From NCBI GenBank assembly GCA_903911145.1, contig CAIWCD010000035.1, positions 1 to 64,000 on the forward strand: 64,000 nucleotides of DNA, read 5' to 3'. The stretch comes from an uncultured delta proteobacterium (GTDB lineage Bacteria > Myxococcota > Myxococcia > Myxococcales > 40CM-4-68-19). Under the pieces are notes generated by a model. That model ran no database searches. It saw only the letters and a program-made list of their open reading frames with translations, and was not told where the DNA came from. The translations under genes were made by a program, and so were the position numbers. Below, one piece after another: positions 39,724 through 51,059 of the stretch (its first letter is position 1; each line of letters opens with the position of its first letter).

Positions 39724-41376
39724 TCACTCGTCTTTCGCGAGAGCCTGGAGCAACTGTTCGCGCCGCGTCTCGAGCATCTGTTCGCTGAACGAGAGCAGGC
39801 CGCCGTAGACGATTGCCATGGTGATGAACTCGCTTACGTAGGCTGCGACGAGCGGGAGGCCAATCACCTTCGCGATCGCGTACGGAGCCCATCCGGTGAG
39901 CGCCATCGCCAGGAGCGCGCCGATGCGGGCGAGCGCCGCGGAGCCTCCCGGTTGGCGCACCATGCGGCCACTCTTCATCGGCGCGGGAAAGTAGATGCTC
40001 GTTGTGTTCCCGAGCGCGGCGAGGACGGGGAACGTCGCCGCGTGCGCGCAGAGACCGACGAAGATCTGCTCCGCCGTCAGCGGCGCGGTCAGCAGCGAGA
40101 TTGCCGCGAGCAGGAGGAAGATCCCGAGCGAGACGACGTACGTCACGGCGTTCTTCGCGGCGAGCACCGTGCGTCCACGCACCGGCCAGAGAAAGACTCC
40201 GCGCGTCGCCTGTCCGTCGACACCGAAGAGATTGACGGCCCACGCGAGAACGCCGAGGTGCGCGTAGACCGCGCCCATCAGGAGCGGCTGCGGCCCGACA
40301 AACAGCCCGTCGTCGTCGTGCTTGTGCGCTCCCTGCAGGATGAGAAAGCGCATCATGAGAAATCCGACAGGCCCCGCGATCATCTGCAGCCACATCGCGC
40401 GGAAGATCGTCTTCGTCTCCTTCTCGATGAGCGCGCAGATGGGTCCGGGGAGAAACGGGAGCACCCAGCCGGCGGGACCTGCGCGATTCGCCTCGCGCGC
40501 GATCGTCGTCTCTGCGGGCCGCCGCGATTCGCGCAACGACAGCGCATGGGTCGCGAAGGCCGCGGCGAGGGTGAGCACGATGAGCGCCGCCGCGTAGGCG
40601 AGCGCGGCGAGAATGCGTGCGTGCGAGAGTGCGTCGGCGAAGAGCACGGCCCAGCCCGGCGGCAGCACGCGCACGATCTTCCAGAGGTGAGCGGGCGCGA
40701 AGGCACTCGCGCTGTTCGCTGCGTGCGAAGCCGCGAACGAGATCCCCCAGCCGAGGCCGAGCACCGAGAGCGAGGCGATCCGACGCGAGGCCTTGTGCGC
40801 GAACAGTTCGGCGACCATCGACGTGAGCAGCTGCATCACCGCCGCGGCGCAGAGGAAGAGCAGCTTGAGGCCGACGAGCATCGCGAGAAACTTCGGCCCG
40901 CCGGGGAGTGACGAGGAGACGTACGCGAGCATCACCGCGGGCGCGTAGAAGACGACCCAGGCCGGTTCGAAGAGCTGCGCGATGCAGTTGATCGTCGTCA
41001 CCAGCAGCGGCGGCACCGCGTAGATGAGGAAGCGGCGCGGATGCAGAAACGGCGTCCCGGCGGCGAGCGAGAGGATCGAGAAGTAGAGGCGCAGCGCGAG
41101 CATCGCAGAGAGCAACAATCCGCAGAGTGCGAGCGGTCCGCCGAGCTGCTCAAGCGACTTCGGATCTTCGTGCAGCTGCTGTCCGAGGAAGAAGATCCCC
41201 GCCGTTGCGAGGCCCGTCAGCGACAGTCCGAAGAGAAGCGCGAGCAGGCCCACGGCCAGCTGCGTCCACTTCCCTTCGCTGTTGAGCTTGCGGCGCCAGA
41301 CGGTCCAGCGCAGGCCGATGAGCGCTGCCGCCTGCGTGCGGAGCATCTGCATCGAGTTCGTGTTGGCCGCGTTCAT
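39724..41376 (-). CDS. ABC-2-type exporter membrane subunit
   Basis: 550 residues with about 12 hydrophobic helices and hydrophilic ends. The topology and its position nine bases after an ABC ATPase gene make it the membrane subunit of a two-component exporter, like the large 'ABC exporter' permeases of the ABC-2 group. The substrate is unknown. It is the third gene of the thiC-ATPase-permease run, which may suggest a link to thiamine precursors, although exporters of this type usually move drugs, lipids or peptides. Confidence 0.78.
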   Translation of the reverse strand: MNAANTNSMQMLRTQAAALIGLRWTVWRRKLNSEGKWTQLAVGLLALLFGLSLTGLATAGIFFLGQQLHEDPKSLEQLGGPLALCGLLLSAMLALRLYFSILSLAAGTPFLHPRRFLIYAVPPLLVTTINCIAQLFEPAWVVFYAPAVMLAYVSSSLPGGPKFLAMLVGLKLLFLCAAAVMQLLTSMVAELFAHKASRRIASLSVLGLGWGISFAASHAANSASAFAPAHLWKIVRVLPPGWAVLFADALSHARILAALAYAAALIVLTLAAAFATHALSLRESRRPAETTIAREANRAGPAGWVLPFLPGPICALIEKETKTIFRAMWLQMIAGPVGFLMMRFLILQGAHKHDDDGLFVGPQPLLMGAVYAHLGVLAWAVNLFGVDGQATRGVFLWPVRGRTVLAAKNAVTYVVSLGIFLLLAAISLLTAPLTAEQIFVGLCAHAATFPVLAALGNTTSIYFPAPMKSGRMVRQPGGSAALARIGALLAMALTGWAPYAIAKVIGLPLVAAYVSEFITMAIVYGGLLSFSEQMLETRREQLLQALAKDE

Positions 41377-41385
41377 CGCGTCACA

Positions 41386-42228
41386 TCAAGGGAGAAACGA
41401 GAGCGTCTTGTGCGTCGTGCGGCCTTCGCCGACGAGCTGCACGAACGCTTCGGGGAGACTGTGCGTACCCGGCGCGAGCGCGATCACCTCGGCCATCGTG
41501 CCCTGCGCAACGAGGCGTCCGCGGTGGATGACGCCGAGATCGGTGCAGAGCCGCTCGACCACCTCCAGCACGTGCGAGGTGATGAAGACGGTGAGCTTGC
41601 GGCGCCGCACAAGATCCGCGAGCAGCTCGGTGAGCGACGCCTTCGCCATCGCGTCGACCCCCTCGAACGGCTCGTCGAGAAAGAGCAGCTCGGGCGAGTG
41701 GATCAGCGCGCTCGCGAGCGAAAGCTTCTTCTTCATGCCGAACGAGTAGTCGGAGACGAGCTTGCGCGCGTCGCGGTCGAGCTCCATGACGGCGAGCAGC
41801 TCGTCCGCCCTCCGCGCGGCTTCGCGGCGATCGAGGCCGTAGAGACGTGCGACGAGCACGAGCTGTTCGCGGCCCGTGAGGCGATCGAAGAGCATCATCC
41901 CGTCGGGCACGACACCGATGCGTCGCTTCACTTCCGTCGCGTCGCGGAAGGCGTCGAAGCCGAGCACGCGCGCAGTACCGCTCGTCGGCGCGAGCAGGCC
42001 CGTGAGCATCGCGATGGTCGTGCTCTTGCCCGCGCCGTTCTCGCCGAGGAAGCCGTAGAACGAGCCGCGAGGCACTCGCAGAGAGAGCGAATCGACGGCC
42101 AGCTGCGCCTCGAATCGGCGGGTCAGTCCCGCGGTCTCGATGGCGAGCGCGGCCGTCTGCGGCGAGGGCGCATCAGCCTGCGCGCTCTCTGGCAGCAGCG
42201 TCGCGACGGCAACGTCAGGCGTTGTCAC
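41386..42228 (-). CDS. ABC transporter ATP-binding protein
   Basis: 280 residues beginning at a GTG. Walker A is GENGAGKST, the signature is YSFGMKKKLSLA (a DrrA/NatA-like variant in which SGG is replaced), Walker B is LLFLDEPF and the H-loop is ITSH. A 30-residue Ala-rich N-terminal extension precedes the domain. The substitution in the signature motif is common in ABC-2 exporters. The gene lies six bases after the thiC stop and nine before the permease start, so all three are probably one transcript. Confidence 0.9.
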   Translation of the reverse strand: MTTPDVAVATLLPESAQADAPSPQTAALAIETAGLTRRFEAQLAVDSLSLRVPRGSFYGFLGENGAGKSTTIAMLTGLLAPTSGTARVLGFDAFRDATEVKRRIGVVPDGMMLFDRLTGREQLVLVARLYGLDRREAARRADELLAVMELDRDARKLVSDYSFGMKKKLSLASALIHSPELLFLDEPFEGVDAMAKASLTELLADLVRRRKLTVFITSHVLEVVERLCTDLGVIHRGRLVAQGTMAEVIALAPGTHSLPEAFVQLVGEGRTTHKTLSFLP

Positions 42229-42234
42229 GCGCGA

Positions 42235-43866
<1,632 letters not shown>

Positions 43867-45303
43867 CTACTCCTTCTTGGCTGGATAGAGGTGCGCCGGC
43901 GGATTCAAGTAGAAGATCGCGTCGCCCGGAGGGAGCAGGTCGTCCTGGATCGCGCGCAGCATCGTCGCCGTCGGGCGCTTGAGCTTTTCTGCGACATCTT
44001 CGAACGTCGCGACATTGAACCCCTGCGGCTTGACGGTAACGCCGCACCTGGACGATCCGTCGCAGCCGCAGTGAAACTCGCAGCCGAACGGAATCAGCGC
44101 GCCCGACGTTTCACCCAGAAGCGTGAACGGCTTTCCGACGATGACCTTCGCCTTCTTGTCATCCACGGGAATCGATGGATCGGCGCAGGCGCGAGCGACT
44201 TCCTCTGTCTTCGGATGGCCGAGCAGGCACATCTTGGCGTCGACGCCATAGATGCCGCGCGCCTCGTCGCTGAACTCGATGAGGGCGTAGTCGGCCTTCA
44301 CCGTTGCACTGTTGATCTCGGGGGCCAGCTTCTCGCCGACCATGCCGCGATAGACCGTCTCGGGGCGAAAGCACCCGACGTCTGGAACGCAGTGACAACG
44401 CGCGCTGCAGCCGATCGTCACTCGATAGCTAGCCGTCGGATCGCTGTCGGCGACCGCGTCGACCTCGTGCGGCTTGTCGAACAACTCGATGTCGAAGCGA
44501 TCCCCGAAGCGTGGGCAGAGCGCCGAGACGTCGGACTCGCTCTTCACGGGAAAGCGCCCCTCCGGCACGATGTCGGCGCAGGCTTTTCTCTCGAGGAAAG
44601 CTGCGTTGTGAATCGCCTCCAGCCGGAGCTGCAGCTTGTGCTCGAGCGCGGGTGTCGGTGGATGAGTCGGTGCAGCGGCCTGCGCCGCGACTGGCGTTGG
44701 CGCCACGCTTGTTGGCGACGCGCTGGGCGTCGCGGGCTTCTCCGCTGCAGTCGATGCAATTCCGGGCGTCGCCGCGGGGCGGCTCGTTGTGGACGTCGTC
44801 GCAGCTCCCGACGCAGCGGCCGGCGGTTGCAGCCCGACGAACAGCTTCTTCACTGCCGCTCCCGTCGCCTCATCGAGTTCGTCGACGCTCTTTCCGCTCG
44901 CCTGCGCGCCTGAGAGCAAGCGGCCTTCTCTGGTGTCGTGCAGACGCAAGTCGAGTTTGAACTTCGAGCCGAACTTGAGCAGCTCGCCGCTGACCACCAG
45001 GTCGGCGCCGAGCTTGCGGCCGGTATCGACTTCGCACTCGCCTTCACAATCGGCGAGCGACTTCCCCGCCGACTGCACGAGCACGAACATGTTCTCACGT
45101 GTCATCACGCGCAGCCCCGGCAACGCCTCCAGCGCGGCCGAGCGGATGACGTCGGTGAGATAGGCGGCGTCGACCGAGGCGGCTTCCGCACCGCCGAGCT
45201 TGCTCTTGATTTCGAGCACAGCGAGCAGACGTTCATCCGCGCGCAGCGGACGCGGTCCGACAAGCGAGGCTATCGCGACCGCGACGAATAAGCGTCTTGT
45301 CAT
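43867..45303 (-). CDS. Secreted protein with TolB-like N-terminal domain, unknown function
   Basis: 478 residues: signal peptide (RLFVAVAIASLVGPRPLRA), a domain at about 25-160 that resembles the LpoB/CsgG/TolB-N-like fold (RLLAVLEIKSKLG, VMTRENMFVLVQS, LGADLVVSGELLKF), a Thr/Pro/Ala-rich linker (about 165-220) and a Cys-rich C-terminal part (about 225-475, including CSARCHCVPDVGCF and CEFHCGCDGSSRCG). The N-terminal domain type, often seen in deltaproteobacteria, recurs in proteins that assemble pathway scores from several small domains; its role is unclear. The paired Cys runs would be disulfide-bonded in the periplasm or outside. Confidence 0.65.
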   Translation of the reverse strand: MTRRLFVAVAIASLVGPRPLRADERLLAVLEIKSKLGGAEAASVDAAYLTDVIRSAALEALPGLRVMTRENMFVLVQSAGKSLADCEGECEVDTGRKLGADLVVSGELLKFGSKFKLDLRLHDTREGRLLSGAQASGKSVDELDEATGAAVKKLFVGLQPPAAASGAATTSTTSRPAATPGIASTAAEKPATPSASPTSVAPTPVAAQAAAPTHPPTPALEHKLQLRLEAIHNAAFLERKACADIVPEGRFPVKSESDVSALCPRFGDRFDIELFDKPHEVDAVADSDPTASYRVTIGCSARCHCVPDVGCFRPETVYRGMVGEKLAPEINSATVKADYALIEFSDEARGIYGVDAKMCLLGHPKTEEVARACADPSIPVDDKKAKVIVGKPFTLLGETSGALIPFGCEFHCGCDGSSRCGVTVKPQGFNVATFEDVAEKLKRPTATMLRAIQDDLLPPGDAIFYLNPPAHLYPAKKE

Positions 45304-45422
45304 CTGAGCACCCTAGTCATCGCCGCACGAGGCTCGCAATGCGAATTGCAGAACCGAAAGTCGGGGCGCGGTTGTGCGGGCGGATCCACGCAAACACCCG
45401 GGGATTCGCCGCGCCGCGCTCT

Positions 45423-47582
45423 CTACTTCGGGGCAGCCGCAGATCCGACGCGCTGGATGCCCAACTCTTCGAGGATCCGCGTCGCGCCATAGATCTTCCC
45501 GAGCGCCTGCACGAGCGCCGCGCTGTCCACCGAGACGGCGCGGTTGACGCTCCCGTCGTAGAGATAGTCGCCGCCGAGCGACGCGCGATTCCCGTCGAAG
45601 ACGAGCCCGACGATCTCCTGTTTCTGGTTGAAGACAGGCGAGCCCGAGTTGCCTCCGATGATGTCGTTGTCGCTCTCGAAGTCGAACGGCAGGGCGAGGT
45701 CGAGCTTCTCCTTCGCGCGATTCCACGACTCGGGCAGCGCGAACGGCGCGCGCCCGGTCTGGTGCTCGAACGCGCCGGCGAAGTCGGTGAACGGCGCCAT
45801 ATTCGCCTGGGCAGATGTGACACGTTTGACCGATCCGTAACTCAGGCGCGGAGAGAAGGTCGCGTCGGGATAGACGTTCGTGCCCGAGATTGCGAAGCGC
45901 GCGCGCGCTATCGCCTCTTCGGCAGACGTCTGCGGGGCGGCGACTTCGTCTTCGTACCAGCGCCGCATCGCGCGCCCATCCGCGTCCAGCGCGCGCGCGA
46001 GCACGATCGCCGGATCGGTCGAAGCGTCGATCGCGGCCTGCCCTCCCGCGTAGAGCTGCTTGCGCAGCGCGAGGTCATCGAGGTGCGAGTTCTCCACGAG
46101 CTGCGTCGCCAGCTCCTCGGGCGACTTCTCGCCGAGCAGCTTCTTCACGAACGGATGCGACGGCGTGAGTTGCTCGCGCAGCCGCGTCAGCCCGAACGTC
46201 AATTTGAGGATCTCGAAATGCTTCGCGAACGGCGCGCTGCTCAAGATCGTCTGCTCGATCGCCGGCAGCTTCGCCTCTCCCCACTCGCGCAGCCGCTCTG
46301 CAGCGGGCTTCTGCTTCTCGGCCGCCGCGCGCACGAGCAGGCGCGCGAGCCGCAAAAGCTTCGCGCCGCCGAACCAGAGCGGCTCCGCGCGCGGCAACAG
46401 CGAGCTCGTCCCTTCGATCTCGTTGAACTCCTTGTGGCGCGCACGCATCGTCTCGACGCTCTTTGCGATCGCATCCCACGCGCCACCCGCGCTCTTATCC
46501 AGCGCAGCGTTCTTGCGCACCGCGAGCCGCAGCTTCGCCTCGGACTCGAGCTTCCTGGGCATGAAGTCAGGAGCCGTGAGCGCCTCATGCCGTCCGCGCA
46601 GACCCTTGTAGCTGTTCTCGATCGAGAGCAGATCCGCGCTCGCCACACGTGCCGTCTCGGCAGACTGGTGCGACCAGAGCGTGAGCGCGCCGCGCATCTC
46701 CGCGAGTTCGAAGAGCCGCTCGGGGATCGCGACGTCGCGCTCGTAGACGTACTCCGCGGCCGTGAGCAGTCGATGGGTCGTGCCGGGATTTCCGGAAATG
46801 AATACCAATTCATTTTCCTCCGGGCCGCTCGAGCTCCAGCGAAAGAAATGCTCGGGATGGGCCGGCGCGCCTGCATCCCACGCGCGCAGAAACGCTGCAT
46901 CGAGCGCCCAGCGCGGGAATTCGAAATTGTCCGGATCGCCGCCGAACTTCGGCACGGTCTGCTCGGGCGCGAAGACGAGGCGCACGTCCTGGTAGCGGCG
47001 GTACTTGTAGAGCTCGTAGATCCCGCCGTGATAGAGCGCGACGATCTCGCAGCGCACCTTCTCGTCGCCGCCTGCGCACTCCTTCTCGATCGTGGCCTGC
47101 TCGCTCTGCTCCTTGCGCGCCGCTTCTCGCGAGCCGGGCGTCTCGCCCTTGATGGAAGCGGTCAAGCGCGCCGTCACGTCGGTCATCGAGAGCAGCTCGT
47201 TGAGCTCGATCTCCGGACAGCGGAGCTCCGATTCGCGCTCGGGTGCGTAGAAGCCGCCAGCGACGTAGTCGTGCGACCTGCTCGACAGCTGCGCGATGCA
47301 GGCGCGCACGCAGTGATGATTCGTCATCACCAGTCCGTCGGCGGAGACGAAGCTGCCGGAGCAGCCGCCCGCGAGCCGAACCGACGAGCGGCGCGCAGAG
47401 TCAAGCCAGGCCTGGTCGGGCGCGAATCCGTACTGCTTCGCGACGGCCGCTTTGGGGAAGTTGTCGAACGTCCACATGCCTTCCTCGGCGTGCGCAATCG
47501 AGGAGGCGAGCAGAGCGACGAGGAGGGCGCACGCGAGTCCGGCGGAGGGAGCAGCGATGCGGCGGCGTGGTTGCGAGCACAT
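45423..47582 (-). CDS. S46-family dipeptidyl-peptidase, DPP7-like
   Basis: 719 residues from the ATG at 47582 (GAGG five to six bases upstream); the longer upstream frame is not coding. A signal peptide ending near AHA precedes EEGMWTFDNFP, the standard mature start. The catalytic His lies in SADGLVMTNHHCV and the Ser in GGNSGSPVFN. Eighteen residues past that Ser, in LVFDGNRA, is a Gly where the DPP11 subgroup has Arg. This predicts DPP7-like preference for hydrophobic or aliphatic P1 residues rather than Asp/Glu; that is inference from family knowledge. Periplasmic, removing N-terminal dipeptides from oligopeptides. Confidence 0.9.
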   Translation of the reverse strand: MCSQPRRRIAAPSAGLACALLVALLASSIAHAEEGMWTFDNFPKAAVAKQYGFAPDQAWLDSARRSSVRLAGGCSGSFVSADGLVMTNHHCVRACIAQLSSRSHDYVAGGFYAPERESELRCPEIELNELLSMTDVTARLTASIKGETPGSREAARKEQSEQATIEKECAGGDEKVRCEIVALYHGGIYELYKYRRYQDVRLVFAPEQTVPKFGGDPDNFEFPRWALDAAFLRAWDAGAPAHPEHFFRWSSSGPEENELVFISGNPGTTHRLLTAAEYVYERDVAIPERLFELAEMRGALTLWSHQSAETARVASADLLSIENSYKGLRGRHEALTAPDFMPRKLESEAKLRLAVRKNAALDKSAGGAWDAIAKSVETMRARHKEFNEIEGTSSLLPRAEPLWFGGAKLLRLARLLVRAAAEKQKPAAERLREWGEAKLPAIEQTILSSAPFAKHFEILKLTFGLTRLREQLTPSHPFVKKLLGEKSPEELATQLVENSHLDDLALRKQLYAGGQAAIDASTDPAIVLARALDADGRAMRRWYEDEVAAPQTSAEEAIARARFAISGTNVYPDATFSPRLSYGSVKRVTSAQANMAPFTDFAGAFEHQTGRAPFALPESWNRAKEKLDLALPFDFESDNDIIGGNSGSPVFNQKQEIVGLVFDGNRASLGGDYLYDGSVNRAVSVDSAALVQALGKIYGATRILEELGIQRVGSAAAPK

Positions 47583-47629
47583 GCGAAACCTCGAGCGCGA
47601 GGACGGGCGAGCGAGAGTGAGCGAACGAA

Positions 47630-48871
47630 CTACGCGAGCGCGAAACCCGCGAGCAGAGAGGCGAGCCGCTCGGCCTCGACGAGCAGCTCCGCGTCGACGA
47701 GCCACTCGACGGGGAACTGCCGCTGGGCGCGCAGCCAGGCATCGAGCGCGGGGTCTCGGCCGTAGAGTTCGCGCGATGCATGCGCGGCACCGAGCAGTTG
47801 CGCGCGGGCCTTCTTCGCATCTGCGCTGCTGTGCGCGGCCTGCGCCACCTCGAGCAGACGGCCCGCGTTCGCGAGCACGGCGCGGTCGTGCTGCCGCAGA
47901 TTTTCGCGCCGGCTGATCACCGTCATCGAGTCGAGAAAGCTGGCCATGCCGTCGATCGCCTGGCGGATGTCGAGCGGCTGCGCGCCCTCGTTCTCGACGC
48001 GAAGCAAACGCGCGCGTGCCTCGAAGTAGATGCGCTTGTCGTTCGTGCGCAGCGCGGCGATCGCGAAGGTGCGCGCGAAGCAGGCGAGCTCTGCGAGCAC
48101 GTCGGCGTGGATGCTCTTGAGCGCTGCTCCGGTCGCGGCGAGCGCGCGCTGGTGATGGCCCCGCATGAGAAACGCGAGGTTCGTCGTTGCCGCCCGCAGG
48201 AGGACTGCACCGTCGAGATCGGCCTGGTATCCCGGCACCACCTGCGCGCGCTCCACCTCTTCGACGCGGCAGGCGACCTCGAAGATCAGCTCGCCGATTC
48301 CCGCGCGCAGCCGTCCGCGAAACTCGAGCAGGTCGCCGATGAGGTGCCACGGATCGGCGACGACAGCCGGATTGCGCAGGCGCTCACCGAGGCGCGCAAC
48401 GTCTCCGCGAAGGCCCATCGAAACCGCGGCGACGAGTGAGGCCAGCTCTGCTTCGTCGCCGATCGGAAACTCCTCGGGTACGGCCGTGCTCGCGTTGGGG
48501 CCGAACGCCGCGTCGAGCGTGTCGAGCGGATCGACTTCCGGTGGAGGAGGGAAGAGCTCCTGCGCGGTCGAGATCAACGCGTTGGTGCTCTGCACTGTCG
48601 TCGCCATCACCGGCGCGAGCTCTTCCCAGACCGCGAGCGAGTGGGTCGACTGCAGCTCCGGGGCGCTCTCATGGCGGACGAGCTGCAGATCGGCGAGCAG
48701 CGGGATCGCCTCGGCCGCGGCGGTCAACAGCCGTGAAACGCGCGGCGCCAACTCGGGCGCGAAATGGCTCGCCACCGCGCGCATCCGCTCCTCGACCGCC
48801 CTCTCGCTCGCCGGATCGGGAGCGCGGGAATCGATCGGACCCGTCGAGGGACTTGCGGATGAGGGCACCAT
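47630..48871 (-). CDS. Helical hypothetical protein
   Basis: 413 residues, almost entirely helical, Ala/Leu/Glu/Arg-rich, with no signal peptide or membrane segment and no motif I recognise. The N-terminal 25 residues are low complexity (Ser/Pro/Ala). Two segments, VVADPWHLIGDLLEFRGRLRAG and GRDPALDAWLRAQRQFPVEWL (part shown), look like conserved cores. The gene precedes the S46 peptidase by 47 bases on the same strand and may share its transcript. Confidence 0.65.
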   Translation of the reverse strand: MVPSSASPSTGPIDSRAPDPASERAVEERMRAVASHFAPELAPRVSRLLTAAAEAIPLLADLQLVRHESAPELQSTHSLAVWEELAPVMATTVQSTNALISTAQELFPPPPEVDPLDTLDAAFGPNASTAVPEEFPIGDEAELASLVAAVSMGLRGDVARLGERLRNPAVVADPWHLIGDLLEFRGRLRAGIGELIFEVACRVEEVERAQVVPGYQADLDGAVLLRAATTNLAFLMRGHHQRALAATGAALKSIHADVLAELACFARTFAIAALRTNDKRIYFEARARLLRVENEGAQPLDIRQAIDGMASFLDSMTVISRRENLRQHDRAVLANAGRLLEVAQAAHSSADAKKARAQLLGAAHASRELYGRDPALDAWLRAQRQFPVEWLVDAELLVEAERLASLLAGFALA

Positions 48872-48979
48872 GCGCGCCCCGTGCTAGCACAGCCTCATTC
48901 GAATCGCTCTCGCCCTTCGGGAATCCTGGGCGGGGGCGCGCGCAACCACCTGCTCGCCACCTCTTCACGGAGACCCATC

Positions 48980-50002
48980 ATGGAAAACCGCCAATACGGA
49001 CGCAGCGGCCTGCGACTCTCAGCTCTCTCTCTCGGCGCGATGACGATGGGGGAGTCGAACGGCTTCATGAAGGGCGTGGTCTCGGACGACGCAGAATCGC
49101 GCCGCGTGCTCGACGCCGCGCTGGATGCGGGGATCCACACCGTCGACACCGCGAACGTCTACAGCGAAGGGCGCAGCGAGGAGCTGCTCGGGCGCTGGAT
49201 GCAGGGCAAGCGCGAGAAGGTCACGCTCCTGACCAAGTGCCGATTCCCCACGGTCGGGGTCACCGGAAAGATGCGCGCCAATGAGGTCGGTGCGTCGCGG
49301 GCGAGCATCATCTGGAACTGCGAGCAGTCGCTCAAGCGGCTCGGCACCGACTTCATCGACCTCTATCAAATCCACATGCAGGAGGGCGCGGTGCCCGTCG
49401 AGGAGACGCTGCGCGCGCTCGACGATCTGCAGCGCGCGGGGAAGATCCGCTATGCCGGCTGCTCGAACTACACCGGCTATCGCTTGACCGAATCGCTCTG
49501 GGCCGCGGACAAGCGCAACCTCTCCCGCTACGAGGGAATCCAGCTGCAGTGGAGCCTCGTCTGCCGCGATGCGGAGCGCGAGATGATTCCTGCTGCGCGC
49601 ACGTTCGGTCTCGGCACGCTCGTGTGGAGTCCACTCGGCCGCGGCTTCCTCTCGGGCAAGTACGAGAAGGGCGCGCCGCCGCCTGCGGGTTCGCGCCTCG
49701 AGGCCTGGAAGGATTCGTTCGCGGCCGTCGCCACAGAGCAGAACTGGAAGACGCTCGAGGCAGTGCGCGCCGTGGCGAAGCGCCACGAGACGACGCCGTC
49801 GGCCGTCTCGCTCGCGTGGCTGCTCGGCAAGAGCGAGGTCAGCTCGATCATCGTCGGCGCGCGCTCGCTCGCTCAGCTGCAGGAGAATCTCCGGGCGCTC
49901 GAGGTGAAGCTCACCGATGAGGATCGCAAGGAGCTCGAGAGCGTGAGCAAGCCGGCTTGGGGATATCCGTACGAGTTCATCGGCGGTCGCGAGCCGTGGT
50001 GA
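48980..50002 (+). CDS. Aldo/keto reductase
   Basis: 340 residues from the ATG at 48980 (GGAGA eight bases upstream). The catalytic tetrad is visible: Asp56 and Tyr61 in DTANVYSEGRSEELLG, Lys86 in LTKCR and His132 in LYQIHMQ. WSPLGRGFLSGKY and SSIIVGARS, a late NADP-binding segment, fit the AKR12/13-type group of YajO/Tas relatives. Substrate unknown, probably an aldehyde or ketone. It is followed by a long inverted-repeat element before the convergent sigma-factor gene. Confidence 0.92.
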   Translation: MENRQYGRSGLRLSALSLGAMTMGESNGFMKGVVSDDAESRRVLDAALDAGIHTVDTANVYSEGRSEELLGRWMQGKREKVTLLTKCRFPTVGVTGKMRANEVGASRASIIWNCEQSLKRLGTDFIDLYQIHMQEGAVPVEETLRALDDLQRAGKIRYAGCSNYTGYRLTESLWAADKRNLSRYEGIQLQWSLVCRDAEREMIPAARTFGLGTLVWSPLGRGFLSGKYEKGAPPPAGSRLEAWKDSFAAVATEQNWKTLEAVRAVAKRHETTPSAVSLAWLLGKSEVSSIIVGARSLAQLQENLRALEVKLTDEDRKELESVSKPAWGYPYEFIGGREPW

Positions 50003-50089
50003 GGCGCGGGCACCTTGGTGACCGATCAAGAGCGCACGATTCGTCGAGATAGTTTGAGCGGGCGTCTTCGTTGTTGATCGGTCTCGCGA

Positions 50090-50334
50090 GGCGCTCTCGC
50101 GCTTTGGTGCGCGGACGGGCAACATTTCGCTCAGCCCATCACGCTGCCCGATCTTCCGATCGCGCCGCGGGTTCCGACAGCGTCAAGGTCCGGGACCCAA
50201 AGACGCGACCGCTTGCGGAGAGCGAATCACGACTGAGCCGCCGCGACTCCGCAAGCTCCACGCCGCGCTGTCTCGATCGCGTCCGGAGCGCAGCAGAGCG
50301 TGTTGCCCGCCGCGCACCAAAGCGCGAGAGCGCC
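50090..50334. repeat. Near-perfect 34-bp inverted repeat around a 176-bp core
   Basis: The left arm 50090-50124 and right arm 50301-50334 are complements over 34 bases, interrupted only by a single extra A in the left arm; a 25-base block is exact. The core contains a nested 10-bp inverted repeat, GCTTGCGGAG and CTCCGCAAGC, around a 26-base loop, and GGTCCGGGACC. No ORF of note lies inside. It fills the gap between the convergent reductase and sigma genes. It could be a miniature mobile element or a double-ended structured terminator. No target duplication is evident at the ends. Confidence 0.75.
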
Positions 50335-50339
50335 GCCCC

Positions 50340-51059
50340 CTACGCAGCCTCTTCGACGTCGCTGAACTCCGCGAGGTACCTCGACAGAAACGTGCGCGTG
50401 CTCTTCTCGACCTGCCGCACGCGCTCGCGCGACAGGCCCCACTCCTTGCCGAGCTCCTCGAGCGTGCGCGGCTCATCCTGCGTCAGCCGATCGCTGAGAA
50501 TGTCCCAGCCCAGCTCGCCAATCCGCTTGCGCACCTTGGTGAGCGCATCGCGAACCTGCGCGCGCTCCTCCTTGCGCATCAGCTGCTCATCGGGCGTCGG
50601 CCCCTCGTCGGGCAGCCGATCCATATGCGTGCTTTCGCCGTCGTCGGAGAGCGTCTCCTCGAGCGAGATGTCGCGCGGAGGCAGGCCGCCGTTGGGCATC
50701 GTGCGCCGCACCGACGACGGACCGTCCTTCAAGCTTCGCGTGACATATGCGCGGATCCACCAGACCGCGTAGGTCGAAAAGCGATTGCCCTTCTCGGGAT
50801 CGAAATGCTCGATCGCCTTGAGCAGGCCGTAGTTGCCCTCCTGCACGAGATCCTCGAGACGAACGCCGCGGCCCATGAACTTGCGGGCAACCGAGATGAC
50901 GAGGCTCAGGTTGTGCGTGACGAGCTGCTCCTGCGCGCGCTTGTTTCCCTTGCGGGCCTTGCGCGTCACGACCAACTCCTCCTCTCGCTTGAATGGAGGA
51001 TGAGCCCGGATGATCTTGATCAGCGGTGCGAGGTCATCGAATTCGCTGCGGTCGCGCAT
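50340..51059 (-). CDS. Group 3 sigma-70 factor, RpoH/SigB-like
   Basis: 239 residues from the ATG at 51059 (AGGAG eight bases upstream). Region 2 shows LVTHNLSLVISVARKF, EDLVQEGNYGLLKAIEHFDP and FSTYAVWWIRAYV. Region 3 is short, and region 4 ends with LSRERVRQVEKSTRTFL, a helix-turn-helix for the -35 element. There is no region 1.1. It resembles the heat-shock-type sigma factors (RpoH, and SigB/SigC of myxobacteria) more than the primary sigma factor. A leader of nearly 500 bases lies upstream, which could carry post-transcriptional control. The stop is six bases from the long inverted repeat. Confidence 0.9.
   Translation of the reverse strand: MRDRSEFDDLAPLIKIIRAHPPFKREEELVVTRKARKGNKRAQEQLVTHNLSLVISVARKFMGRGVRLEDLVQEGNYGLLKAIEHFDPEKGNRFSTYAVWWIRAYVTRSLKDGPSSVRRTMPNGGLPPRDISLEETLSDDGESTHMDRLPDEGPTPDEQLMRKEERAQVRDALTKVRKRIGELGWDILSDRLTQDEPRTLEELGKEWGLSRERVRQVEKSTRTFLSRYLAEFSDVEEAA

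Noticed and set aside
45297-47765. Very long plus-strand open frame
   Set aside because: It is antisense to the S46 peptidase, is Arg-rich with no motif, and is a codon-bias shadow typical of high-GC DNA.
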